Below, piece after piece: positions 34,386 through 43,402 of a stretch of DNA of 64,000 bases. The notes beneath the pieces are model-generated. The model was given only the letters and a program-made list of their open reading frames with translations, did not search any database and was not told the origin of the DNA. Each line of letters begins with the position of its first letter. Within the stretch, counting starts at the first letter, position 1. The DNA is from Pseudevernia furfuracea (Eukaryota; Ascomycota; Lecanoromycetes; Lecanorales; Parmeliaceae): NCBI GenBank assembly GCA_022315425.1, contig JAIUPT010000028.1:1302001-1366000 (forward strand), in the 5' to 3' direction. Position numbers and translations under genes: made by a program.

Positions 34386-35423
34386 ATGGTTATCCGAAAA
34401 GTGGTCCCGTCAATTGCAAGGTGTAGCAATTGTCGCGTTACCCTCTTAAGTGCTATCGCTCTCTACACGGGGCTCTCTGTTCGACCAGCCACGCGAGCAA
34501 CGCGTACCAAATTCGGGGCCAAAGACAACACTATAAAGCAATACTTCTCCACTTCTCCAGTATGGACATCCGATCTCGTCCAACAGCAACAACAGGGGCA
34601 ATTACCCCTAGGCGAAGAGACGAGCCTCGAGGCGGAGCAATATGCCGAGTCAGACGAGACACTCGAACCGACGCCGTCAGCGACTCCGTGGTATCTCCAA
34701 GTTGAGAGCCCTCATCAACTTCCAAACCCGCTGCTGGAACGTCAACGAATTCCTGAGCTACCGTCTGATCCTCCACCACTTCTCAAGCCAATGCTCGAAC
34801 ATATTTCCATTGATCTGGGCCTTGATGATCTTACGATGTTTGATCTGCGTAAGATCGATCCACCGCCTGCATTAGGCGCAAATTTGATCATGGTTTTGGG
34901 CACTGCTCGCAGTGAAAAACATCTACACGTCTCGGCAGACAGGTTTTGTAGATGGCTAAAGACAACTTACAAATTAAAACCGTACGCTGACGGTCTAATG
35001 GGAAAGGGAGAGATAAAGCTCAAGATGAGGCGAAAAGTTCGCCGAGCTAGACTCTTAAGCAGTGTTGGATCATCGGAAACATCTACTACGGACGATGGGC
35101 TACGGACTGGTTGGATATGTGTCAATGTCGGCACCATTGAGGATGGGAGAGCTGCTATCGAGGATCTCTCAAATCAGCATGGATATGTGGGGTTTGGCAG
35201 TGAGGCTGAGGGTGCTAAGGTGGTCATTCAGATGCTCACTGAAGAAAAGCGAGAAGAGCTGGATCTCGAGGATCTGTGGGGAAAGATGCTAAGAAGGCAT
35301 GAGAGAAAAGAGGACAGAATCTCCAAGGCTCAAGGTGGGGCATCAGCAGATCAGGAGATTGGTCAAAGCTCAACAACTGAGCGTTCTGAATCTGACTTGT
35401 CATCTACTGCGATCTCAAGTTGA
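34386..35423 (+). CDS. ATP25: Atp25-like mitochondrial protein with RsfS domain
   Basis: The ATG at 34386 gives 345 residues. The frame is open further upstream but would then run into the NMD3 promoter. The N-terminus is basic and hydrophobic (MVIRKVVPSIARCSNCRVTL), like a mitochondrial presequence. A Gln/Glu/Pro-rich linker follows. The RsfS/Iojap-like domain lies at about residues 135-285 (DLTMFDLRKIDPPPALGANL, MVLGTARSEKHLHVSADRF, GWICVNVGTI, LEDLWGKMLRR). Yeast Atp25 is about twice as long; its N-terminal half is the RsfS-like part that binds the mitochondrial large ribosomal subunit and its C-terminal half stabilises OLI1 mRNA. Only the first half is present here. Confidence 0.88.
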   Translation: MVIRKVVPSIARCSNCRVTLLSAIALYTGLSVRPATRATRTKFGAKDNTIKQYFSTSPVWTSDLVQQQQQGQLPLGEETSLEAEQYAESDETLEPTPSATPWYLQVESPHQLPNPLLERQRIPELPSDPPPLLKPMLEHISIDLGLDDLTMFDLRKIDPPPALGANLIMVLGTARSEKHLHVSADRFCRWLKTTYKLKPYADGLMGKGEIKLKMRRKVRRARLLSSVGSSETSTTDDGLRTGWICVNVGTIEDGRAAIEDLSNQHGYVGFGSEAEGAKVVIQMLTEEKREELDLEDLWGKMLRRHERKEDRISKAQGGASADQEIGQSSTTERSESDLSSTAISS

Positions 35424-35805
35424 TTGAAGGTATCGACCATCAGCTTTCAATTAATGTACAGAATTTGACGCCGTTCCCAGTACTCCGCAGCAAATCATTT
35501 GAATTTCCAGAACTTGGAATCTGGTGGACTTGAGTTTTCTAACCTAGAACCAAGCAAACGGGCGCCTCTAGTGACGTTTGGAATTCGCGAAGCGAACACA
35601 ACTGTCTGGTTTACTGAACGACCGCATTGGCGAGCAAGGTTTATTTCGAAGACATTGCAGTGAGGTTGCTTCGAGAGCTCCTCTTGGTCACCTTGAAGGC
35701 TTGCCCGCCCACGACGCCACAAGAATATCGCGGGCAGGCGCCGACGAGTGCGAATGGGTGGTGCGTAACACTCTGGCGTCTGCTGTGGGCCACGGGGATA
35801 TACCA
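35424..35805. other. 3' intergenic between ATP25 and the MT-A70 gene
   Basis: Convergent 3' ends, no gene. A minus-strand frame extending the MT-A70 gene region is not supported by any motif. Confidence 0.4.
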
Positions 35806-37158
35806 CTAGGTGCTTCCTTCATGCATAAACCAGTGACCCTCCCAATTGTGTTTGAGAACCTCATCACCCCATGACCACCATTCCGCTGTCAAGTTCCTAG
35901 CGAAGACCTCCAAAGCACGATAAGTTCCTGGTAGGAATGGCTCTATCAAGACTTTGAGATGCGGTTTTCTGGAGTGCACGTCCGGGACTGCCACGATGAT
36001 TCTCCTTCGAACATCATTATCAGACCCATGAGCGTCATCGCTGCCGTTCCTGCCAAGCAGCAGTATCTCATAGGGCTTCCGCCAGAGCCCATCAATCTGA
36101 GTAATTGGAAGTCCACCTACCGTTGTCTTCAACCATGCCCATTCCTCGATGAGCTGCACATCCCAAGCCTGGAAAGCCTCCAACGCAGTATCTCGGACAC
36201 TTGCCTTGTTGGTTGTCCAGCATCCCACTAGCGCGCCAGGAGCTATATGCTGGCCCAGCATTGCCCGAAGCACAATCATTGGATCTGAATCATCCATGGT
36301 AGCATACTTCGCTGATCTCCGCACTGAGCGATTTTCCCAAGGGGGATCTAGCAGGATGAAGTCGAATTGCCCCGGCCCAGCGGTGGTGCTAGAATTAGGG
36401 TACATTGCCAGAGTTGACATACTGAAGGCTGGGGCCGTTGATTGGCCAATCTTGGATAATAGAAACTTTGCATTGGGGGGTGTCTTGTAAATGGCCCCTG
36501 AACACTGCAGGGATAATGGGGTTGGATATGGGTTGCGGATGAGCCTGTTGGTGATGTTTCGTATACTAGAGCAGCTGTAGGCTTTTGGTGTGGACTCTGA
36601 AGACAAGATCAACGGCTCTTCGATGCTTCGAACACTGCTTTCTGATTCTGGGATTTTGAATTCTGGCTCTGTTCTTGAAGAAAGAATGCCAAGTTCTTCC
36701 TCTGGTTCTACTTTCGAAGCCGGCAACACAGCAGTGGACGCATCGACCGACTCCCTTTTCTTAGGTGGAAACAATTGGTCAATACCATCATCGGCCTTGC
36801 GTTTGTTGCTTTGCCTCTCAAGCTCGAGAGATGGTATCTTCCGTGGTAGACACCAATCATACTCTGAATTCCAATGCTCGGCCACCTCTCTGAGTCCCTG
36901 TTTTAGCAAGGCGTCGGGAAATTCTACATCATTAGAGGGAGGTTTTGTCCGAAGCACATTGCCTTTCGCTTTTTCCGTCTTGGGCTCTGTGGATGGGTAT
37001 GGCGTTTGTAGAGGAGGCGATGCGTAGATTTGATCATTGCATGGGCGGTCGATGGTGCCTTGGGCATGGGCAATGGACGTAGGGATGTCAAGTAGAGTTA
37101 TGGTCTTTGTCGGATTTTGGTAGAGAATTGGCGTCGGAGGGGAGATCTGGTCGGCCAT
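35806..37158 (-). CDS. MT-A70 family methyltransferase, METTL4-like
   Basis: A single exon of 450 residues. The first 240 residues are Ser/Pro-rich and poorly structured. The methyltransferase core follows: FDFILLDPPWENRSVRRS, with the DPPW catalytic motif at residues 271-274, then APGALVGCWTTNKA, LIEEWAWLKTTVGG, KPYEILLLGRN, VLIEPFLPGTYRALEVFARN and a final WWSWGDEVLKHN. The DPPWENxSVxRS wording is that of METTL4 rather than Ime4/METTL3 or METTL14. In animals METTL4 makes N6,2'-O-dimethyladenosine in U2 snRNA and has been proposed to make DNA N6-methyladenine. The target in this fungus is unknown. All expected catalytic residues are present. Confidence 0.9.
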   Translation of the reverse strand: MADQISPPTPILYQNPTKTITLLDIPTSIAHAQGTIDRPCNDQIYASPPLQTPYPSTEPKTEKAKGNVLRTKPPSNDVEFPDALLKQGLREVAEHWNSEYDWCLPRKIPSLELERQSNKRKADDGIDQLFPPKKRESVDASTAVLPASKVEPEEELGILSSRTEPEFKIPESESSVRSIEEPLILSSESTPKAYSCSSIRNITNRLIRNPYPTPLSLQCSGAIYKTPPNAKFLLSKIGQSTAPAFSMSTLAMYPNSSTTAGPGQFDFILLDPPWENRSVRRSAKYATMDDSDPMIVLRAMLGQHIAPGALVGCWTTNKASVRDTALEAFQAWDVQLIEEWAWLKTTVGGLPITQIDGLWRKPYEILLLGRNGSDDAHGSDNDVRRRIIVAVPDVHSRKPHLKVLIEPFLPGTYRALEVFARNLTAEWWSWGDEVLKHNWEGHWFMHEGST

Positions 37159-38543
37159 TCCTGCAAATAATCTGCAAATCTGTACATACTCTGCAAATAC
37201 GGTACTTGTATGGTACGTAGACTGATGTGGAAATGTTGAGTGGATCGGTCGACAGCCTGCTACTCGGTCCCCTCGGTCCCAACTTCAAACAATTCCGAGA
37301 GTGTTTTGCGCAGGTGTGAAACTTCAAGTATTGGGCGATGGTCTCGGGACTTTTTTGCTCGAGGACAGTTGCAACTTTCAGCCAGCTATAATTATATGTT
37401 AGCTATAGGGTGTAGTCTACCAGTTCCGAGGACATATCGCGATGGAGCAGTCAAGTAGAGGAGGCTGTCATAAAAACTCTGGGAACGAAATGAACACAGC
37501 ATAGAGGAAGTATATCACACCGTTTATCTCCTACAGAAGGGAAGCCGTCAGAGGAACCTGCAGTCTGGTGCGATGACCTCCTTCGAATTGGGTGGGGTAC
37601 AATATATCTCACTCAGGAGGGGTTGCCGCTCACGAGCAAAATTGCTACAAGATTGACGTCAAATTGCGAGTATGTCTTCGTTGTTCTAACACTCCACATC
37701 TCCCGCTGCAGTATCAATTGCCTACTTATTATAAAAGAACGAAAGGATCAATTTGAGTTCTGCACACTACGCTTCTATCTATCTTCTACTTTGGTTCTTG
37801 TTCTCAGTATTCTTCTGTGCTTATTCAAGGTACCCTCCTGCAATAGCAGAATTCCCTGAGGGACCATGGCAATGTGTTTCATTTTCAATCGATTTGTAGT
37901 ACCATGTTGTCGGAATTTTCACGCTGCTCTGCGTTTCAGTCCACGAATTTCGATTCCCTTCCGAAGGACCATGTCAAATGAACAAAGTAGCGATGACCAA
38001 TACACACCTCGAGTACAGTTGCGGTGCTGCCAAACTAATGTCTTACCCTAGTTTTTGGCCACAGTGTCCCTGCTGTTGGGTTGGGCTTGCTGACCGATGT
38101 GCCGGCATGCCCCAATGATCCACACCATCTAGAATACATCGCATCATCCTAGACCCCTATCACGAACGAAGATTTATCGCTGCATGGTCTGCATGTCCAC
38201 GTGCAGTCTTTGTTGAGAGGCTATTGATGATTCTCAACGTTCCAAATTCAATTCCGGACCGTCCTCGAAGTTGGTGAGCTGATTACCAGGTCGCGACACA
38301 GTGAGGTCTGGACGACCAGTAGTATATTGGCCTCGCTCTCCTCAACAATGGCGTCGAATAAGCGTGCTTCCCAAACAATATGAGCAACATGTTTTGGGAA
38401 ATGGTAAGAGCGAGTGGAGCTTCTCATTCCACCTTGAGCAGGTTTCCCAGGAAATGAGCGCGAAGCTTCTTAGAGTCCTCCCAGACGGAGGTTGGCTAGA
38501 GTACATGATGATGAAAGTTTCTTTAATAATCGACTGCTCCGTT
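37159..38543. other. 1.4-kb intergenic region, nothing recognised
   Basis: It contains the upstream region of the MT-A70 gene and the distal upstream region of the secreted-protein gene. Open frames here are short and lack motifs. Confidence 0.4.
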
Positions 38544-38637
38544 GCATCGTTGTAATATATATATAGAGCTCCCTCCTTTCAATCTATTCTGCATCGTTGT
38601 AATATACATACAGAGCTCCCTCCTTTCAATCTATTCT
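38544..38637 (+). repeat. tandem 47-bp duplication containing the TATA region
   Basis: Two adjacent 47-bp units, 38544-38590 and 38591-38637, differ at two positions. Unit 1 has AATATATATATAGAGC; unit 2 has AATATACATACAGAGC. Both continue with a pyrimidine-rich CTCCCTCCTTTC tract. The pair lies 27-120 bp upstream of the secreted-protein ATG, so it duplicates a core promoter and start-site region, with the second TATA weakened by T-to-C changes. Confidence 0.85.
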
Positions 38638-38663
38638 TCGCACTTTCCTCGCCTCAGATCACC

Positions 38664-39515
38664 ATGCCTTGCCTTCAGAAACTCCTTGCGGTGCTGATGC
38701 TCATTGCTCCCGCCGTGTATGCCCTTGCTACTCCGGATCAAGCTCAGGCGGGAAAAGTCAGAGGTTTCACCGGACCAGCGGACGTAGAGTTAACGTACGT
38801 ATTTTAGTTTCTCATTGCTGGATTGATCGGCATGGACATAAAGTGCTGACTGCAAATCTTCATAAGTGGCGACTACCTCACCGCGACCTACTGCTACTGC
38901 GAGTACCCTCCAATGATAGAAGAAGTCATGGGTCTGGCCCACTACTATCAATTTGAATACTATAACATACACCTCAACGCTACCTTCATTCTGACTTCGA
39001 GCTGCCCTAAAGATGAAATTGGTCTAGCCGGGGCTGTTGATTGTGTTCCTCCAGCTGGCGGACTGCACGTGCTTACTGGCGACACCATGTTCGAGGAGTG
39101 CAGGAAATGGGAGGGATCCCAACTTTTCTATGATAAAGCGAAATTACACGACGACGAATTTTGTTACAAACCACACCTTCACCACGGTGACGACTACATC
39201 AAGTTCAACAAGCAGAAGAGGAACTTGGGCCAGCATGGTAGTCAGGGTCCGGTATGGAAACACAAGATGGAGACAGAGAAAGTCTGTGAAGGCCTGTGCC
39301 GGGTGCACTTGGATGCAGACCTTCTCAGAGACGACGTCAATTATTTTCCGAGCCATCAGGTCATCTGGAACGACTTGGGTATGTCAACTTCCGAGATGAT
39401 CCTCCCGATTACCTTTTCTACTCCCGAAGCCTGTCTTGCGACTCAAATATCTCACTTCAAGAAGTAATGCTGACCCAAACTGTGCGAAGATGATATGTGT
39501 CGTCACTGCGCATGA
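38664..39515 (+). CDS. predicted secreted protein with cysteines, effector-like
   Basis: Three exons, 38664-38794, 38867-39378 and 39490-39515, give 222 residues. The ATG follows ATCACC and opens a clear signal peptide, MPCLQKLLAVLMLIAPAVYA, cleaved near residue 20-22. The mature part holds about ten cysteines, including TYCYCEYPP, SSCPKDE, DCVPPAGG, EFCYK and CEGLCRVHL, and ends DDMCRHCA. It is rich in His, Tyr and Asp with one N-glycosylation site (NAT). No enzyme family is recognised. The last exon is only 26 bp, joined across a 111-bp intron with a TGCTGAC branch site. Size, secretion signal and cysteine content resemble small secreted or effector proteins. A duplicated TATA region lies just upstream. 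Confidence 0.72.
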
Positions 39516-40094
39516 TGGAGTTCTCTCAAGGTTCAAGTACAGCCTGATCCTGCTTATGGGAAATGCCAACGCCTATAAGACTCTGTCAGCGCGACAAAGA
39601 CGCAATGAAAATGGTTGGAGATTACACACACACTAGAAAATAGTTAGTGTCGATGTTGGGATAATGGGAGGATAGAAATTTTCAATAGAGCGTCTCGTTA
39701 GGCAGGTATAAAAGTAATGATACAATTTGATCACTTTGTAACAAGATTTACAAACTTACTCATGCTTGAACAAAGATAGGTGATACCAAATTGAACGACT
39801 CCGTAGCTAGATCAGTCTTCTCAAACGTCTCGTTGTCAAGATCTCGTTGACACTTAGAAGCGCAAGACTGCAAGACTGCCACTTATTTTGACCACCAGCT
39901 GACTCAGACGGTCACGAATGAGCGAGGGGACGGTCGAACTTCGGATGGACTAAACTACTTATGGTCCTGCCGAGGGACCGAGGGGCAGTTCCAGCCCTTC
40001 TCTCATTCTCTTTCCAACCCAGCTTCAGCTTGTCTAAGATTAAACTGTCAGAGGGTGCTTGGATGCTCGCACTCACTAAAAATTTCCGGTGGGT
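39516..40094. other. intergenic, promoter side of the carrier gene
   Basis: No gene seen. It combines the 3' region of the secreted-protein gene with the upstream region of LEU5. Confidence 0.4.
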
Positions 40095-41285
40095 ATGAGC
40101 CGCGCTCATGGCGCGACACAGCTTCGATCGCCCGAGATGGGAGAACAGGAGCCGCAACACGGAGTCCCAAATCAGTCTTTGGATGAACGAACGATAGCAT
40201 CAAAGAGAAGTGGGAACCAAAGACACAGGAACAAACAGAGTATAGACTATGCGATCAGGACAGGCTTGGCTGGAGGGTTAGCAGGATGCGCTGTATGCAC
40301 GCTCAGTCAATGCACGAGAGGTCCTTGTTAACCTTGCTAGTAGGCCAAAACAGTCGTTGGACCCCTCGATCGTGTCAAGATCCTATTTCAGGCTTCCAAC
40401 CCTCAATTTGCTAAATACACCGGTTCCTGGTTTGGCGTCGTGACTGCCATGCGCGACATCAATCGCCAGGATGGTCTACGCGGTCTTTTCCGAGGCCACT
40501 CGGCAACCCTCCTCCGCATCTTTCCTTATGCCGCAATCAAATTCCTTGCCTACGAACAGATACGATCTCTCCTGATTATTTCGCCAGCGCAAGAGACGTC
40601 GTTACGTCGGCTTCTTTCAGGCTCCCTTGCAGGCGTCACCTCGGTCTTCTTTACCTATCCACTGGAAGTCATCCGTGTCCGTCTGGCTTTTGAAACAAAG
40701 ATTGATTCTCGTTCCTCTCTCTCCAGCATATGCCGTCAGATTTACAACGAACACCCACCCAATTTTGCACGGTCATCAACAGCCTTTGCGCCCGTTTCCA
40801 CCGCCGCAGTCGCTGCCTCGACTCCCAGAAGCGGCCTAATAAATTTCTACCGAGGCTTTACACCGACGCTGGCAGGCATGCTTCCTTACGCTGGTATGTC
40901 CTTTCTAACTCACGATACTGCTACCGACTGGTTACGCCTGCCAGCCATTGCGCCCTACACCACAACGTCACCCCCAGTCTCCAGAGATCCGGACGCACCG
41001 CTCGTCTTGAAATATTGGGCAGAACTCCTCGCTGGTGGATTCGCGGGATTGGTCTCGCAGACCGCTTCGTATCCACTTGAAGTGGTTAGAAGAAGGATGC
41101 AGGTTGGAGGGGCAGTAGGTGACGGACATCGATTGGGCATGGCGGAGACTAGTGTAAAAGTCTGGAAGGAAGCAGGATTCAAGGGCTTTTGGGTGGGACT
41201 CACGATTGGTTACATTAAGGTTGTGCCGATGGTCGCTGTAAGTTTCTTTGTTTACGAGAGGATGAAGGTCGTTTTGGGGGTCTGA
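40095..41285 (+). CDS. LEU5: mitochondrial carrier, Leu5/SLC25A42-type CoA transporter
   Basis: Two exons, 40095-40292 and 40344-41285, give 379 residues; a later ATG at 40137 could be the true start. Three mitochondrial-carrier repeats are visible, with signatures GPLDRVKILFQ, YPLEVIRVRL and YPLEVVRRRM. The first is the Leu5-type form (GCAAKTVVGPLDRVK). Yeast Leu5 and human SLC25A42 bring coenzyme A and related nucleotides into the mitochondrial matrix. The intron splits the first repeat just before the signature. A long loop (about residues 210-235) in repeat two is typical of the fungal members. The substrate is inferred from the family. Confidence 0.93.
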
Positions 41286-41350
41286 ATATGACCCCCCTAG
41301 GCCGAGGTTAGACATGTCATGGGAATCGCAAGCGAATGTGCTGGTTGGGT

Positions 41351-41407
41351 TGTGGCTGCAATAGCATTGTGGCTGCAATAGCATTGTGGCTGCAATAGCA
41401 TTGTGGA
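41351..41407. repeat. 17-bp minisatellite, three copies
   Basis: The unit TGTGGCTGCAATAGCAT is repeated perfectly from 41351, 41368 and 41385, with a partial fourth copy (TGTGG). It lies 66 bp after the LEU5 stop codon, in its probable 3' UTR. Confidence 0.9.
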
Positions 41408-41615
41408 TGTACGGCTACATAGTAACCCGTCAATGTCGATATAGGACTTCAAAAATGATACGATATCCATGTTCTGGAGTAGAGGGGAACCCGGCAAACG
41501 GGATTGATCACGTGATGCCAAGCTCTTATCGATAAGATCAAAGTATAAGGTAGGTCCGCCTCTTCTCACCGTCCTTCAAATCAACAACGGGAATCACCCA
41601 AGCTCTCAGAGCTCC

Positions 41616-42929
41616 ATGCAGTAAGTTATCTTCTCCGAGCCATGTCTCTTCGATTCGTACTGCGTTCTGAGTCGCGAGACTTGTCGCAGGATCTGTTGAC
41701 TCCCGGGGCCTTTTCCCTGATCTAGATCTGATCCCAAGCGGTATTCTGACTCCTAAACCATTTAGTCCCTACATCGCCGTCCCCGCGACTCTGGGTCTTG
41801 TTTACCGCGCGTATTCCAGAAAGTCTCTGACACCCTTCGGCATCGTTGTTGCAGCGTTGACAGCAGTTGTCCATGCCATACATCCTTGGAGCATCTTCTT
41901 CGCGCTGCTCGTTGTGTTTTTCCTTGCTGGTACTGCTGTCACCAAGGTATGAGAGTGCTCTATGTGATCTTTGAGGGTGCAGAAACTTACAGCCCTGTAG
42001 ATCAAGCATGACGTGAAAGCTCGGTTAACGCTGTCGTCATCCGGCGCTTCGGGAGGAGAAGGAGCGCGAACTCATATCCAAGTTCTGGCGAACTCGGTAG
42101 TGGCTTCTACTTTGATACTTCTTCACTACCGGCAGCTGCAGGCAAGGGGGAAAAACGATGAATCTCATGAGTGTTGGTCCTACGGCAGCGATTTGCTGGT
42201 GGTTGGGATAGTAAGGTAAGGCCTCGAACACTCATGAGTAATCCTCTCCAGTCTCTGACGGGAGTTGAAAAGCAATTACGCTGCTGTAGCAGCAGACACA
42301 TTCTCCTCCGAACTAGGTATCCTCTCCAAAAGCAAACCTAGACTCCTCACATCTTGGAACTTTCGCCAAGTACCACCAGGCACCAATGGTGGTGTTACGT
42401 TCGTAGGAACACTGGCGGGTTTTGCCGGTGCCTCCATAGTTGCTTTAACGTCCGTGATACTCATACCTTTCTGCTCTGCCGATACGACGATTCGAGGGAA
42501 AGTTTTCGGCAATAAGCCCGGATTCGAGGGCGGAAGTGGCTGGGGATGGCAAGAAAAGACCTTCTGGGTCATTGCCGTCACAATATGGGGAGGTCTTGGA
42601 AGTGTTCTGGACAGTGCTCTCGGGGGTTGGTTCCAGGCTAGTGTGGTTGATGGAAGGACGGGCAAGGTGATTGAAGGCACTGGCGGGAACATGGTACGTC
42701 TTTTTCTATTGATATTGGATGGCTGGTTGATAGGAAACAGGTGCTTGTGTCGGGTTCACGAACGCCAGCGAACAAGAAGAGCGACGAGCCAAGTCGCCGA
42801 ATCGAGAGTGGTCTCGGACTCCTTGACAACAATGCGGTCAATGTGCTCATGGCTTTCCTCATGAGCGTCGGCGGCATGCTGATGACTAGTTACGTGTGGC
42901 ATATACCACTGCGAAGTATATTAAGCTAA
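41616..42929 (+). CDS. DUF92 (TMEM19-like) integral membrane protein
   Basis: Five exons, 41616-41620, 41766-41946, 42001-42215, 42273-42693 and 42741-42929, encode 336 residues. The first exon is just five bases (ATGCA), giving MHPYIAVPATLGLVYRA, the family start in filamentous fungi. Hydrophobic helices include LTAVVHAIHPWSIFFALLVV, the glycine-rich DUF92 core (VPPGTNGGVTFVGTLAGFAG) and MAFLMSVGGMLM near the end. The charged motif SNYAAVAADTFSSELG is conserved in the family. Human TMEM19 and plant VTE6 (phytyl-phosphate kinase) are relatives, so an isoprenoid-phosphate kinase role is possible but unproven here. Confidence 0.87.
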
Positions 42930-43402
42930 TTCTACTGTGTTTTGGGTGTTTCTTTTGCTCGAACCTACGCTCAAGTCCCACAAAACAAGAATGCTGTTGA
43001 ACTATTATCACAAGACTCTCTTTGCATTCCAGACTATCTGCTCGATGCAAATATCCTGCAACACTAAAACATTGTTCTAGCATCCTAGTGTCCGATCAGC
43101 TTGGTTTGGATTTCCATGGGCACTCTCCCGAAACCGTTCCTCGAGTCCGAGGAAAGCGATCCATGTAAGCGATCCGTATAAGTCTCCTTGAGACTCCTTC
43201 AAAGTGAGTATGCGTCATGGTGGCTCCTGTTCTACCCCCAAAATGCTTCTTTCCAGCGCTGGCTACCCCGCAAAGATCTGCGCGGAGCTCTGCAGGCCCA
43301 GATCGGTCACACGGCGGCGCGGGAGCTTTCTATTGATCTTCTTCAATGTCCAGTCTTCCTTTCCTTGCTTGAGCGATTCTAACAACAAGTCTTGATACCA
43401 AC
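42930..43402. other. intergenic, no gene recognised
   Basis: No coding signal. A short direct repeat, AAGCGATCC(A/G)T(G/A)TAAG, occurs near 43153-43185. Confidence 0.4.

Noticed and set aside
35495..35806. Minus-strand frame abutting the MT-A70 stop
   Set aside because: It starts at the stop of a complete gene, has no motif and fits 3' UTR.
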